Shown here piece after piece: positions 31,282 through 41,936 of a stretch of DNA of 64,000 nucleotides. Location of the stretch: contig JAALLE010000009.1 of NCBI GenBank assembly GCA_011087605.1, positions 1 to 64,000 on the forward strand, in the 5' to 3' direction. The stretch comes from Hyphomicrobiales bacterium. Its GTDB lineage: Bacteria > Pseudomonadota > Alphaproteobacteria > Rhizobiales > Rhizobiaceae. A program made the translations under genes and the position numbers. Below the pieces are notes generated by a model. That model was given only the letters and a program-made list of their open reading frames with translations. It was not told where the DNA came from and did no database searches. The first letter of the stretch is position 1. Each line of letters opens with the position of its first letter.

Positions 31282-31890
31282 CTATTCCTCGATCACGTGT
31301 TTCAAACCGGCCCGGAAATAGTCCCAGCCGGTAATCAACGTTACCACAGCAGAAATCCACAACAGCACCAATCCGACTTGGGTGCACAATGGAAAGACTT
31401 TGTCGCCCGCAGGTCCAGCCAGCAGGAAACCCAGCGCGACCATCTGCAATCCGGTTTTCCACTTAGCCAGTTGAGTGACCGGCACGGAGACTTTCAGGTC
31501 CGCCAGGTATTCCCGCAATCCGGAAACCAGGATTTCGCGGCTTAAGATAACCACAGCTGCCCAGATTGACCAACCGGCAATGGCTCCATCGGCCGCCAGC
31601 AACAACAGACACGCCGCGACAAGCAACTTGTCGGCAATTGGGTCGAGCATTTTGCCGAGCGAAGATGATTGCTCCCAAACACGCGCGAGATAACCGTCAA
31701 AGAAATCGGTAATGCTGGCAAAGGCAAACAGTCCCAATGCCCACCAGCGAGCCGCGTCGGTTGATTTGCCGCGCTCTTCCAGATCAAAGCACAGCACCAC
31801 CAGCGGCACCACCAGAATGCGGGCATAGGTCAGCAGATTTGGAATGCTCCAGGGGCCTGCCTGACGTGGTGTTTTGGGCGTTTGTTCCAT
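31282..31890 (-). CDS. pgsA: CDP-diacylglycerol-glycerol-3-phosphate 3-phosphatidyltransferase
   Basis: SIPNLLTYARILVVPLVVLC and CDP-alcohol motif DFFDGYLARVWEQSSSLGKMLDPIADK. Confidence 0.93.
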   Translation of the reverse strand: MEQTPKTPRQAGPWSIPNLLTYARILVVPLVVLCFDLEERGKSTDAARWWALGLFAFASITDFFDGYLARVWEQSSSLGKMLDPIADKLLVAACLLLLAADGAIAGWSIWAAVVILSREILVSGLREYLADLKVSVPVTQLAKWKTGLQMVALGFLLAGPAGDKVFPLCTQVGLVLLWISAVVTLITGWDYFRAGLKHVIEE

Positions 31891-31950
31891 GTTAGCTACA
31901 AAGCCGATTGTGCGGTTAATTTCAAGCGGCCAGCGTTCAATCAATATCAA

Positions 31951-33207
31951 TTAGTCTGACAAATTGTCGGCAGCCGTCAACTCACCAGCATCAGCCCCTC
32001 TTACCTGCCGTTCGATGGCAATGGTATATATCGCCATGATCAGGCTCGCGGCGCTAGCTGCAAGGATGCAGAAAATCAGGGGGTAGATGCCGGTTTCCTC
32101 GGTCAGCAGGGAGGCAGCCAACGCAGACAAGGCGGCCCCGCCGAGTGTTGTAAGTGCGCCGCCCAGTCCGGCGGCCGACCCGGCAAGTTGAGGTCGCACG
32201 TCCAACATGCCGGCACTTGCCGACGGTACGGTCAGACCATTGCCAAAGCCGATGGCGAATGTGAATGCGAAGAACCCCAGGGCATGTTGAATTTCCAGCC
32301 AGGCAGTCAGCAAGGTCGGAGCCATGCCAAACAAGCTGATAAAACAGCCGGTCAAGATCATCTTGTAGATACCAAAGCGGTTAGCGAACCGACCGGATAT
32401 GCCGCTTCCGATCATGTACCCAAGTGGCGTAATTGAAAGACATAGCCCGACCTGCGAGGCAGTCAGTCCATAGAACTTTTCGCCGACAAACGGGGCGCCG
32501 CCCAAAAAGGCAAAGAAAGTGCCGACCGCGAATACCAGTGTCAGCGTATATCCCCAAAATCGCCGGGAGACGAAAAGCTCGGGATAAGCCTTGAACTGTT
32601 CGGTAAAGCTGGCGGACATGTGCTGATTGGTTTCCCCCTGGTCAAAATAGACCACAATCAGAATTAAACAGCCGATCACCGACATAGCGTAGAAATTGCT
32701 CTGCCAGCCAAACTGGTCGGCTAACACGCCGCCCAGAGGTGGAGCCAACATCGGTGCAAGCGCCATGCCCATGGCAATATATCCAAGCAGGCTGGCGGCT
32801 TTTTCACGCGCCACCATATCCCGCACCGAGGCACGTGAAATGACAAATCCTGCTACAACTACCGACTGCAGGCATCGAAACGTCATAAACAGTTCGAATG
32901 AAGTTGACAGGGCGGCGCCCAGTGACGCCAGAATAAACAATACAAGCGCCCACAACATCACCGGACGACGACCAATGCGATCTGATATCGGTCCCAACAT
33001 CAACTGGACAAGGCTGGTCAGAGCCAGATAGCCGGTCAGCGTGAATTGCATAATCGCATAGGGTTGATCGTAGAAACGAGCCATTTCAGGCAGCGAAGCC
33101 AGGAATATGTTGATCGAAACAGCACCAATACCTGCAATCAGGACCAGTGTGGTGACATGGGGGGCAGATCGGCGATCAAAGTAACGCGGTGCGGGGAGCT
33201 CACTCAT
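31951..33207 (-). CDS. MFS Bcr/CflA-family efflux transporter
   Basis: 12-TM pattern; LMLGPISDRIGRRPVMLWALVLF. Confidence 0.88.
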   Translation of the reverse strand: MSELPAPRYFDRRSAPHVTTLVLIAGIGAVSINIFLASLPEMARFYDQPYAIMQFTLTGYLALTSLVQLMLGPISDRIGRRPVMLWALVLFILASLGAALSTSFELFMTFRCLQSVVVAGFVISRASVRDMVAREKAASLLGYIAMGMALAPMLAPPLGGVLADQFGWQSNFYAMSVIGCLILIVVYFDQGETNQHMSASFTEQFKAYPELFVSRRFWGYTLTLVFAVGTFFAFLGGAPFVGEKFYGLTASQVGLCLSITPLGYMIGSGISGRFANRFGIYKMILTGCFISLFGMAPTLLTAWLEIQHALGFFAFTFAIGFGNGLTVPSASAGMLDVRPQLAGSAAGLGGALTTLGGAALSALAASLLTEETGIYPLIFCILAASAASLIMAIYTIAIERQVRGADAGELTAADNLSD

Positions 33208-33430
33208 TACCTTGGCCTATGGTGTGAGCAGCCAATTGTCCACCACAAAAACCCAAGTGTCGGGCCTCAATTGATCAATGTTATCTGTTCCAGGCTTACA
33301 CAGGCGTATCGCAACGAGTGGGGCAGGGGCGTTCATCTTTGAAATGTGGCACCGTGTCTTGCGTAAGACGTGGAAGCCGTGTTCAACGTCGCTGTCGATC
33401 GAAAAAGTTACTTTGACGGGGAAGATACTC

Positions 33431-34885
33431 ATGCAACCGAACGATCTGTGGTTTGATTCCAATAAATGCTTCCTTGCCAACAAATGGGTGGATCCGCAGG
33501 CGGGAAATTTTCTCCAGCTGACAAATCCCTCGACCGGAGAAATCTTGTGCGATATCGCCCGAGGTGATCAATCCGACATAGACATTGCCGTGCATCACGC
33601 GAAGGCAGCTAGGGCTGGCGAGTGGGGTCGCATGACGGCTGTGGAGCGAGGGCGCATTCTGCAGCGCCTGGGGGAACTTGTTCTGGAAAATGCCGATGTG
33701 CTCGCAACTTTGGAATCGCTGGATGTGGGCAAGCCGTTAAAGCAAGCCAAGGCTGACGCTATCGCCCTGGCGCGCTATATGGAATTCTACAGCGGAGCGG
33801 TGGACAAAATCCACGGCAGCACGATCCCTTATCTTGACGGGTACACCGTATACACGCTGCGCGAACCGCATGGCGTGACCGGTCACATAGTGCCGTGGAA
33901 CTATCCAATGCAGATTATTGGACGCTCGGTTGGTGCTGCTCTTGCGATGGGTAATGCAGCTGTTTTGAAACCTGCTGAAGAAGCATGTTTAACGGCGCTG
34001 GCCTTTGCCGATCTGGCGCGACAAGCGGGTCTTCCTGATGGCGCATTGGGCGTGGTTCCAGGCTTGGGAGCCGAAGCGGGGGCAGCGCTTTCGGGGCACC
34101 CGGATGTTCACCACATATCGTTTACCGGGTCGGCTGGTACTGGCCGGATCATTCAGGCTGCGGCTGCCAGCAATGTTGTTCCCGTCACCCTGGAACTCGG
34201 TGGCAAGTCACCGCAATTGGTGTTTGAAGATGCCGATATTGACGCCGCGCTGCCGTTTCTGGTCAACGCCGGAATACAAAATGCGGGGCAGACGTGTTCG
34301 GCGTCGTCTCGCATACTGGTGCAACGGCGCGTCCTTGATGAAGTTGTTGCGCGCATGGCAGACAAATATTCTGCCCTCCAAGTCGCTCCCGCCATGCATG
34401 ACCGCGATGTCGGTCCGTTGATATCGGCTCGACAAAAGGAGATCGTTGAGGGATTCTTGGCTCAGGCTTCTAATCTTGAAGTGGCAGGACGAGCGCAATT
34501 ACCATCGGATCTTCCTGCCGGCGGTTTTTACGTAGCGCCGACCCTGTTTGCCGATGTTGCCGCCGACCATGTGCTGGCACAGGATGAAATATTTGGACCA
34601 GTTCAGGTAATCGTCCCGTTTGATGATGAGGAACAGGCGCTTCAGATTGCCAATGGCACACAATATGGACTTGTTGCGTCGGTCTGGAGCCGCGATGGCG
34701 CCCGTCAAATGCGTTTGGCGCGCAAACTGCGTTCTGGGCAGGTGTTTTTGAATAATTACGGGGCAGGCGGCGGTGTTGAATTGCCGTTTGGTGGCACCGG
34801 CTTGTCAGGCCATGGTCGTGAAAAAGGGTTTGAAGCCTTGTACGGCTTTTCAACACTCAAGACTGTTGCTGCGTATCACGGATAG
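33431..34885 (+). CDS. Aldehyde dehydrogenase
   Basis: VPWNYPMQIIGRSVGAALAMGNAAVLKPAEEA, ELGGKSPQLVFEDADID, NAGQTCSASSRILVQ. Confidence 0.95.
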   Translation: MQPNDLWFDSNKCFLANKWVDPQAGNFLQLTNPSTGEILCDIARGDQSDIDIAVHHAKAARAGEWGRMTAVERGRILQRLGELVLENADVLATLESLDVGKPLKQAKADAIALARYMEFYSGAVDKIHGSTIPYLDGYTVYTLREPHGVTGHIVPWNYPMQIIGRSVGAALAMGNAAVLKPAEEACLTALAFADLARQAGLPDGALGVVPGLGAEAGAALSGHPDVHHISFTGSAGTGRIIQAAAASNVVPVTLELGGKSPQLVFEDADIDAALPFLVNAGIQNAGQTCSASSRILVQRRVLDEVVARMADKYSALQVAPAMHDRDVGPLISARQKEIVEGFLAQASNLEVAGRAQLPSDLPAGGFYVAPTLFADVAADHVLAQDEIFGPVQVIVPFDDEEQALQIANGTQYGLVASVWSRDGARQMRLARKLRSGQVFLNNYGAGGGVELPFGGTGLSGHGREKGFEALYGFSTLKTVAAYHG

Positions 34886-34925
34886 TCTGCCCCATTCGAC
34901 TATCATATTGTGGGAGTCCGTTTTT

Positions 34926-36827
34926 CTAGTCCGGAATGCCACCCTTTCGCATCGCGCCAAAATACCGCTCCTGATCCGCCGACTTCTGAAATGGAGTGTT
35001 GCGAAAGGTCGATAAACGAAATTTCGGATTGATTTTGAGAAACGCCGTGGCTTCTTCACGAGCTTCGCTCATGCGGCCCATTTCAACCAAAGTTGCGATC
35101 AATATTCTGCGCGGAGCGAGTGATTTCGGATAGGCCGCCATTCCGGTTCTCGCCAGCAGAATCGCTTGCTCATAGTCCTTTATCCAAAAATGCGAGAGGG
35201 CAGCGTTGAAATTGTACCAGCCCGGATATCTTGGGTTTATCCGTTTCGCCTTGTTATTCCAGGCAATGGCGTCGGCCCCTTCGCCCATCAACGAGCGAAG
35301 AAATCCCATATTGTATAACAGGTTAACATCATTTGCATTGTCCTCCAGCGCCCTTTTGAATGACTCGTAAGCGAGTTCATGATGGTGATCTGCAAACAGA
35401 GACAACATTCCCGACTGAAAATGGCCACGATAATCACTTCGATCTATTTGCAGGGCCAGTGCAGCATGATGTCGTGCCAGTCGCAGGGCTTCTTCTGCAT
35501 CGTCGGCACCACCAAACCTCCAAAGCGCCAGATAGCGACCGCTTAACTCAAATTGGGCGTCGAGGAAATCTGGCTCCAGTTCCTCAGCCATCTTGAGTAA
35601 CCTGATCGACTCAACTCGCCCATTGGTGTTGAGCGATCTGCTTGCAGCAAGTGCACGCAGATAGAGATCATATGCTTTTGGGTTTTCAGCAGAACGGCGC
35701 TGAACTTTTGCAATTGCCTGTTCCTCAAGCGCAAATCGAAGGGTGCCCGCGATTTGTTCAATCAATTTATTTTGGGCGGTAAATGGATCATCCGCAGATA
35801 AATCATATTGCTCGGCCCAGATGGTGCGTTCATCGCCGGTATCAATTAAATGGGCATTAATGGTGATTCCATTGGCACTATGTTGCGCGCTTCCTTCCAA
35901 CAGGTAGCGGACACCAAGATCCCGCCCAATGTCACGCGCACGAACGGTTTTGCCCCTGTAGGTAGCAGCAGTCGTGTCGGCTATGACGAACAGTTGCGGA
36001 AATTTTGACAGGCTCGTATTGACCGCCTTTGTAAAGCCGTCAATGAGATAATCCTGTTCCTGATCTTTCGATACATTGGTGAAGGGCAGCACAACTATGG
36101 AAGGTTTGTCAGGCAGGGATAAAGCGGTCGTTGATTCCTCTTCAGTTGCTGTATTTTGCTGGTCAAACCAATAATATCCGCCGGCAAATGTTAGGGACAC
36201 CAGCAACACTGCTGCCACGAGGATGTTGCGTCGCAAGGACCTAGGCTGTGCCAAGGTCACCGGCTCTGCGTCAGCTTCCAATATCTGAAAAATTCGCAGG
36301 GGTCGGGTAATATTCTTGACCTGCACTTCTCCCAGATCAATCAGGTTGAGGTTCAACCTGTCGCGGACCTGATCCCGGGCGCTTCGGCTCAGGAGGATGC
36401 CTCCAGGCGGGGCAAGTGCTTCAATCCGAGCTGCTACATTGACACCGTCACCAAGCAGGTCGTCGCCCTCGGCAACGACGTCGCCGACATTGATGCCGAT
36501 GCGATATAAGATCTGCAAGTCTTCGGAGATGTCTGTGTTACGATCCTCCACACCTGCCTGGATCACCTGCGCACATCGCACAGCTTCGACCGCACTTTCG
36601 AATTCGATCAAAAGGCTGTCGCCAGCCGTATTTGCAATGCGACCATTGTGCTGCTCTATGGCCGGATCGATAATTTCTGCCCGATATGAGCGTTGGAGCG
36701 CGAGAGTGCCTTCCTCATCAACGCCAATAAGCCGGGAAAACCCCGCAACGTCAGCGGCCAATATGCTCGTAAGCCTTCGTTGCACCAGTATCTCCCCAAC
36801 CCGATATGTTCGCCCCACGGCAGACAT
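34926..36827 (-). CDS. Class III adenylate/guanylate cyclase with TM segment, TolB-like region and C-terminal TPR-like helices
   Basis: N-terminal LAADVAGFSRLIGVDEEGTLALQRSYRAEIIDPAIEQHNGRIANTAGDSLLIEF; VVLPFTNVSKDQEQDYLIDGFT; helical repeats. Confidence 0.9.
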   Translation of the reverse strand: MSAVGRTYRVGEILVQRRLTSILAADVAGFSRLIGVDEEGTLALQRSYRAEIIDPAIEQHNGRIANTAGDSLLIEFESAVEAVRCAQVIQAGVEDRNTDISEDLQILYRIGINVGDVVAEGDDLLGDGVNVAARIEALAPPGGILLSRSARDQVRDRLNLNLIDLGEVQVKNITRPLRIFQILEADAEPVTLAQPRSLRRNILVAAVLLVSLTFAGGYYWFDQQNTATEEESTTALSLPDKPSIVVLPFTNVSKDQEQDYLIDGFTKAVNTSLSKFPQLFVIADTTAATYRGKTVRARDIGRDLGVRYLLEGSAQHSANGITINAHLIDTGDERTIWAEQYDLSADDPFTAQNKLIEQIAGTLRFALEEQAIAKVQRRSAENPKAYDLYLRALAASRSLNTNGRVESIRLLKMAEELEPDFLDAQFELSGRYLALWRFGGADDAEEALRLARHHAALALQIDRSDYRGHFQSGMLSLFADHHHELAYESFKRALEDNANDVNLLYNMGFLRSLMGEGADAIAWNNKAKRINPRYPGWYNFNAALSHFWIKDYEQAILLARTGMAAYPKSLAPRRILIATLVEMGRMSEAREEATAFLKINPKFRLSTFRNTPFQKSADQERYFGAMRKGGIPD

Positions 36828-37034
36828 TCAGACTGGGCTGGATTTTCCTGCCTGTTGTCGTGACGCTCTGCTTGCGGCCCGACAAATAGTCACTTCTTTC
36901 AACGCCAGTCCTCCTGGCAGGGTATCAAAAATCGGTTTCCTGCACAATTCTTGACCGGGGTCAGTAGACGAGTTGGAATGACAGCGTCTCTGATGAACAT
37001 CAAATATGTGAAATTCAACAAGATTCCCGCCACT

Positions 37035-37352
37035 CTAGTCGTTAAACAAGTTCCGCTGTTCGTAGCATACTCGAAGATAGCAGGTCCCTGTTTTGCTGGG
37101 CACTCTAAAGCGTTTTGTCGAATTGTCGGGCCGACGACAATATTGGCGGGAGTGGACAAATCGCCGATACAGGCTGCTGTTTTTGTGATTCATGACGATG
37201 GCGCCGCGGTCATAAATCAGGTCTTTCAGCGCTTCACATGAATAGGACCTGGTGCTGGGTCGTGCATCCGCAGTTGAAACCGGAAGCGCAAAGTTCAGAG
37301 CTGCAAGAGTGCTGGCAGCAATAGCGATGGTTGTAATTTTGACGGTGTTCAT
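37035..37352 (-). CDS. Small exported Cys-containing hypothetical protein (105 aa)
   Basis: Signal peptide MNTVKITTIAIAASTLAALNFALPVSTADA; mature part with four Cys. Confidence 0.7.
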   Translation of the reverse strand: MNTVKITTIAIAASTLAALNFALPVSTADARPSTRSYSCEALKDLIYDRGAIVMNHKNSSLYRRFVHSRQYCRRPDNSTKRFRVPSKTGTCYLRVCYEQRNLFND

Positions 37353-37456
37353 TTCACAAAGTCTCCAGAAGCCCATGACGTTTCTATCTATACGGTGCAA
37401 GTATGGTGAAAGTTTCACGTCAAATTTGCAGTGCTAATTGTCACAGAGCACGGGCC

Positions 37457-39469
37457 CTAGCCTTTTTGGAAGTGATCATGGATCCGCTTCGCCATGGCCT
37501 CTGACACGCCATCAACAATCATCAAGTCTTCAACTGCGGCTCGTGAAACGGCTTTTGCACTGCCAAAATGATGCAATATTGCCCGCTTACGTGCTGGCCC
37601 AATACCGGATATTTCATCGAGTGGATTCTTCAGCGCGTCCTTCTTGCGCTTTGCCCGATGGGTTCCGATGGCAAAGCGGTGCGCTTCATCACGCAACCGC
37701 TGAATGAAATAAAGCGTCGGGTCTCTTAGAGGCAGAGAAAACGGCTGCTTGCCTGGTCGGAAAAAACGCTCGCGACCGGCATCGCGGTCCGGCCCCTTGG
37801 CAACACCAACAAGATTAACCTTGCCGGTCAGCCCCAGTTCTTCCATCACTTCCTTCACCGCCGATAATTGCCCGGCACCGCCGTCAATCAACACCAGGTC
37901 GGGCCAGGGTGGTAGACCGTCCGCTGCTGCTCCATTTTCTCCGTCACTATTGTCTTCGCGTTCGCCATGTTCCTTGATCAGTCGTGAAAATCGGCGACTG
38001 AATACCTCTTTCATCATGCCGTAGTCGTCGCCCGGCACCAGATCCTCGTTCTTGATATTGAACTTGCGATATTGGTTCTTGGCGAACCCTTCGGGTCCGG
38101 CAACAATCATCGCTCCTACTGCATTCGTCCCCATTATGTGGGAATTGTCATAAACCTCGATGCGCGTGGGCGGTAATTCCAGGTCAAAAACCTGCTGCAG
38201 GCCGTTAAGCAATTTGGTCTGCGTCGCGCTTTCGGCCAGCTTGCGGGCAAGCGCTTCTTTGGCATTGAAATGAACCTGTTTGACCAGGTCACGCTTTTCG
38301 CCACGCTGCGGGCGATAGGCCTGCACTTTCTTGCCAGCCTTTGCGGAGAGCGCGCGTGACAACAATTCGGCTTCGGCAATGTCCTGTGACAACAGCACGA
38401 GCTTGGGCACAGGTTTGTCGTCATAAAACTGACTGACAAAGGCATTGAGCACTTCGGCTTCATCAAAACTCCTGTCAGCGCGAGGAAAATAGGCCCGATT
38501 GCCCCAGTTCTGTCCGGTGCGGAAAAAGAAAACTTGGATGCAGAACTGACCGGCTTCTTCATGTACCGCGAAGATATCCGCCTCTTTGACGGTTTGCGGA
38601 TTGATGCCCTGATGGCTTTGAACATGAGAAAGCGCCGCCAGTCGGTCGCGATAGATGGCCGCTGTTTCAAAGTCCAGCTCGTCAGATGCCTGCTGCATGC
38701 GTTTTGAAAAGCGTGTCTTGATCTCCTGGCTCTTGCCAGTCAGAAAATCCTTGGTTTGCTGAACCAGTTCTGCATAGCCCTGTGGCGATATTTCGCCGGT
38801 ACAGGGAGCGGCGCAGCGCTTGATCTGGTGTAGCAGACAGGGACGAGTGCGGTTGGCATAGAATGAATCGGTGCAGGTGCGGATGAGGAATATCCGCTGC
38901 AGGGCATTGATAGTCACATTGACCGATCCGGCATTGGCAAAGGGTCCGTAATAGTTACCCTTGCGCGAGCGCGCACCGCGAAACTTGAACAGGCCGGGGG
39001 CCTCGTGATCTCCTGAAAGCAAAATGTAGGGGAAGCTTTTGTCGTCCCGAATCAAAACGTTAAAACGCGGTCGTAAGCGCTTGATAAGATTCGCTTCCAG
39101 CAAAAGCGCTTCCGTCTCGGTATGGGTGGTGACAAATTCCATCTGCGTGGTTTCTGCGATCATCCGAGCCGTTCGGTTGCCACCATGTCCAACACCACGG
39201 GCATAGTTTTGCACGCGGTTTCGCAGGTTTTTCGCTTTGCCCACATACAAAACATCACCCGCGGCATTCATCATGCGATAGACACCAGGCTTTTTGGGCA
39301 ATCGGGTAACCAGATCGGCAATCAGCGCTGCACCTACAATCTGTGTTCCACCGTCTTCGCCGCTACGGCCGCCGTCGCTGCCGGAAGTTTCCTCCCAGAG
39401 GATATCGCCGGAATCGCGTGGCTTGGCCCGCGCCGGTGCAGTTTCCTCGGTATCAGGTGAGTCGGTCAT
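37457..39469 (-). CDS. uvrC: Excinuclease ABC subunit C
   Basis: GIY-YIG domain [51 protein letters not shown]-terminal HhH. Confidence 0.97.
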   Translation of the reverse strand: MTDSPDTEETAPARAKPRDSGDILWEETSGSDGGRSGEDGGTQIVGAALIADLVTRLPKKPGVYRMMNAAGDVLYVGKAKNLRNRVQNYARGVGHGGNRTARMIAETTQMEFVTTHTETEALLLEANLIKRLRPRFNVLIRDDKSFPYILLSGDHEAPGLFKFRGARSRKGNYYGPFANAGSVNVTINALQRIFLIRTCTDSFYANRTRPCLLHQIKRCAAPCTGEISPQGYAELVQQTKDFLTGKSQEIKTRFSKRMQQASDELDFETAAIYRDRLAALSHVQSHQGINPQTVKEADIFAVHEEAGQFCIQVFFFRTGQNWGNRAYFPRADRSFDEAEVLNAFVSQFYDDKPVPKLVLLSQDIAEAELLSRALSAKAGKKVQAYRPQRGEKRDLVKQVHFNAKEALARKLAESATQTKLLNGLQQVFDLELPPTRIEVYDNSHIMGTNAVGAMIVAGPEGFAKNQYRKFNIKNEDLVPGDDYGMMKEVFSRRFSRLIKEHGEREDNSDGENGAAADGLPPWPDLVLIDGGAGQLSAVKEVMEELGLTGKVNLVGVAKGPDRDAGRERFFRPGKQPFSLPLRDPTLYFIQRLRDEAHRFAIGTHRAKRKKDALKNPLDEISGIGPARKRAILHHFGSAKAVSRAAVEDLMIVDGVSEAMAKRIHDHFQKG

Positions 39470-39485
39470 GGATAATCATAACACA

Positions 39486-40232
39486 TCAATCAGCGGGTGC
39501 CTGATCGGAAGTTCTCCAACCCAGATGTTGGCCACCATCAAGCGCAATCATTTGTCCGGTGACAGACTTGGCGGAAACAAAATAGAGGATTGTATCGATA
39601 AACTCTGAAAGGTCGGGCGCCCGCTTCAGCAACAGGGTCTGAAGCTGTTCTTCAAAAGCGTCCTGGGTTTGTACATGGCTTGGCAAGGTAGGTCCCGGTC
39701 CGATCGCATTGACGCGAATATTGGGGGCCAAAGCCTGCGCCATGGTTTGGGTGGCTGTCCAAAGGGCTGATTTTGACAACGTGTAGGAAGTGAAATTGGG
39801 GGTTAATTTCCAAACCCTTTCATCGATCATATTAATAATCAGGCCATCGTCGATGCCCTGTTCCGAGAACGCTGAAGCAAGAATTGCTGGCGCTTTTACG
39901 TGAACAGCGAAATGCCTGTCCCAGACTTCATCATCCAACTTATCAAGCGAGTCTTCCTCAAACAGTGATGCATTATTGACCAGCAGGCCGACCGGTCCCA
40001 GTTCAGCGACGGTGCGGTCGATCAATCCACGGGCCTCTCGACTGTTGCTGAGATCAGCCTGCACGGGCACCGCGTGACCATCATTGGAGTTTATTTGGGC
40101 CACCAGATCATTGGCCGCCGTATTGGAAGAATTGTGATGCACGGAAACGGCATATCCCGCATCGGCCAGACCAAGGCAAATTGAGCGGCCGATCCGTTGC
40201 GCTCCGCCTGTTACTAACGCTGTTTTATACAT
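39486..40232 (-). CDS. SDR-family oxidoreductase (pteridine-reductase-like)
   Basis: TALVTGGAQRIGRSICLGLADAGYAVSVHHNSS, LVNNASLFEED, SYTLSKSALW, NAIGPGPTLPS. Confidence 0.85.
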   Translation of the reverse strand: MYKTALVTGGAQRIGRSICLGLADAGYAVSVHHNSSNTAANDLVAQINSNDGHAVPVQADLSNSREARGLIDRTVAELGPVGLLVNNASLFEEDSLDKLDDEVWDRHFAVHVKAPAILASAFSEQGIDDGLIINMIDERVWKLTPNFTSYTLSKSALWTATQTMAQALAPNIRVNAIGPGPTLPSHVQTQDAFEEQLQTLLLKRAPDLSEFIDTILYFVSAKSVTGQMIALDGGQHLGWRTSDQAPAD

Positions 40233-40240
40233 TGCGAGAC

Positions 40241-41224
40241 CTATATGACTGCGGTTGCTACCAGATAAGCCAGATAGGTGCCTGTCAGCAATATGCCTCC
40301 GGTGCGGCCGATACTCAGTTTGAACACCGGCAAGGCGATCAGGAACAGGGTTGCCGCCAGCATAACCCACATATCAAAACTGATTATGTGCTGTCCAACG
40401 GAAACATCCCCGGCGATAAACGCAGTGGCGCCCATGATGGCTGCAATATTGAACAGGTTTGAACCAACAACATTACCCAGCGCCACGGATCCATTATTGT
40501 GCCTTGCTGCCATGATGCCCGTTGCCAGTTCGGGCAAGGAGGTGCCGATTGCAACGATTGTAAGCCCGATTACTTCTTCGGGGACAGTCCAGCGCCGGGC
40601 AATTTCGATGGCCGCATCCACGGTAATGCTGGCGCCGATTGGCAGTGCAATCAAACCGGCAATCAGCAGCAAACCAATGATTTTGTTTGATGTGGGAACA
40701 TTCCCTATTTCGTCGTGATAATCGTCTTGCGGTTCAGTTTTAACTTCGCCGCTGCCGCTGCCGCTGCCGCCGTTGCGGCTGCGGCGGGCATTGATGAATT
40801 GTTGAACCAAAAACGCTGTCAGACATACCAACAGCAAAAACCCGTCGGTTCGCGATATCGGGCTCTGGGACATTTGCAACATGAAAATGCCGGTGAGGCC
40901 GACCAAAAAGAACAATGTGGTGCCGATTGCATCGTTCTGTCTGGTGGTTGTTGCAATAATGGCTGGAATGCCGAGCACCAGCAGAACATTGGCAATATTT
41001 GAGCCGACAACATTGCCCACTGCCAGTTCTCCGGAACCAGCCAGCGCGGCCTGCAGTGAAATTACAAGTTCGGGCGCGGAAGTTCCCAGCGCCACAATTG
41101 TCAATCCGATGATCAACGGGGAAATGCCGAATTTTTCAGCTACCCCGACTGCTCCCTTGACCAGCCAGTCTCCGCCGACGAGCAACAACACAAGACCCAG
41201 GGCGAACAACAGGTAAACCAGCAT
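40241..41224 (-). CDS. Calcium/sodium antiporter (YrbG-like, CaCA family)
   Basis: Duplicated alpha repeats GLTIVALGTSAPELVISLQAAL...GNVVGSNIANVLLVLG and GLTIVAIGTSLPELATGIMAA...GNVVGSNLFNIAAIMG. Confidence 0.93.
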   Translation of the reverse strand: MLVYLLFALGLVLLLVGGDWLVKGAVGVAEKFGISPLIIGLTIVALGTSAPELVISLQAALAGSGELAVGNVVGSNIANVLLVLGIPAIIATTTRQNDAIGTTLFFLVGLTGIFMLQMSQSPISRTDGFLLLVCLTAFLVQQFINARRSRNGGSGSGSGEVKTEPQDDYHDEIGNVPTSNKIIGLLLIAGLIALPIGASITVDAAIEIARRWTVPEEVIGLTIVAIGTSLPELATGIMAARHNNGSVALGNVVGSNLFNIAAIMGATAFIAGDVSVGQHIISFDMWVMLAATLFLIALPVFKLSIGRTGGILLTGTYLAYLVATAVI

Positions 41225-41263
41225 AATGTCTCATCAGTTGGCAACGGAGTTAAAATCAGGACA

Positions 41264-41285
41264 AAAAAAGGGGGCCGAAGCCCCG
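41264..41285 (-). terminator. Rho-independent terminator with TTCG tetraloop after the GST gene
   Basis: Minus strand reads GGGGC-TTCG-GCCCC(C)-TTTTTTT just past the stop at 41311. Confidence 0.9.
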
Positions 41286-41310
41286 ATTTCAGCCACCTTG
41301 ACTTGGGGCG

Positions 41311-41913
41311 TCAGGCGTTTGGTTTCAACCCCACCAGTTCGGGATGGGCTGCATCAAATTGGTCGCGCCAGGCAACAAGGTCGTCGCGGCCGGGTTGCCA
41401 TTTCCCAGAAAATCGCAAATCCAGATAGCCAAGTGCCGCTGCCAGAGCGATTGAGCCAATATTGGCATCGGCGCCGGATGGCGGTGGCGAGGCCATTGCC
41501 GCATCGAGTCCGCGCTCAACTTTACCCCATAGGCGGTCGCGCCATGGTTGATGAACCTTTTCCTCCGGGCGGAAACGGGCTTCGTACATATAGCCAACCG
41601 CACAATCGTTGATGCCGTCGCAAAGCGCTTCGAACCGTTCTGCCTTCAGCAATGCAGCTTCGTCGTCATTGCCGGGATAGAGCTTGCCACCGCTGAGGCG
41701 GTCCAAATGCCGGGTGATCGCGCGGCTGTCATAAACGCCGGTGCCATCATCAAGAACCAGGCAGGGGATTTTCGAGAGCGGATTTGCAGCGTCCAGAACC
41801 GGGTCACCATTGGTTGAATCGACGTTGACGGTTTCCACATCGATACCAGCAAATTTCGCCGCAATTGCAACCTTGGATACGTAGGGCGAAGCGCCCGAAC
41901 TCAATAATTTCAT
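41311..41913 (-). CDS. Glutathione S-transferase
   Basis: MKLLSSGASPYVSKVAIAAKFAGIDVETVNVD, NPLSKIPCLVLDDGTGVYDSRAITRHLD. Confidence 0.9.
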   Translation of the reverse strand: MKLLSSGASPYVSKVAIAAKFAGIDVETVNVDSTNGDPVLDAANPLSKIPCLVLDDGTGVYDSRAITRHLDRLSGGKLYPGNDDEAALLKAERFEALCDGINDCAVGYMYEARFRPEEKVHQPWRDRLWGKVERGLDAAMASPPPSGADANIGSIALAAALGYLDLRFSGKWQPGRDDLVAWRDQFDAAHPELVGLKPNA

Positions 41914-41936
41914 GGGATTCACAACCTGATTATCTG

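Noticed and set aside
33356-33369. GTCTT-gcgt-AAGAC hairpin upstream of the aldehyde dehydrogenase gene
   Set aside because: Short 5-bp stem with no T-run or repeated copy; within chance expectation.
36904-36918. GCCAG-tcctc-CTGGC hairpin near the adenylate cyclase gene
   Set aside because: Short stem, no T-run and no supporting context.
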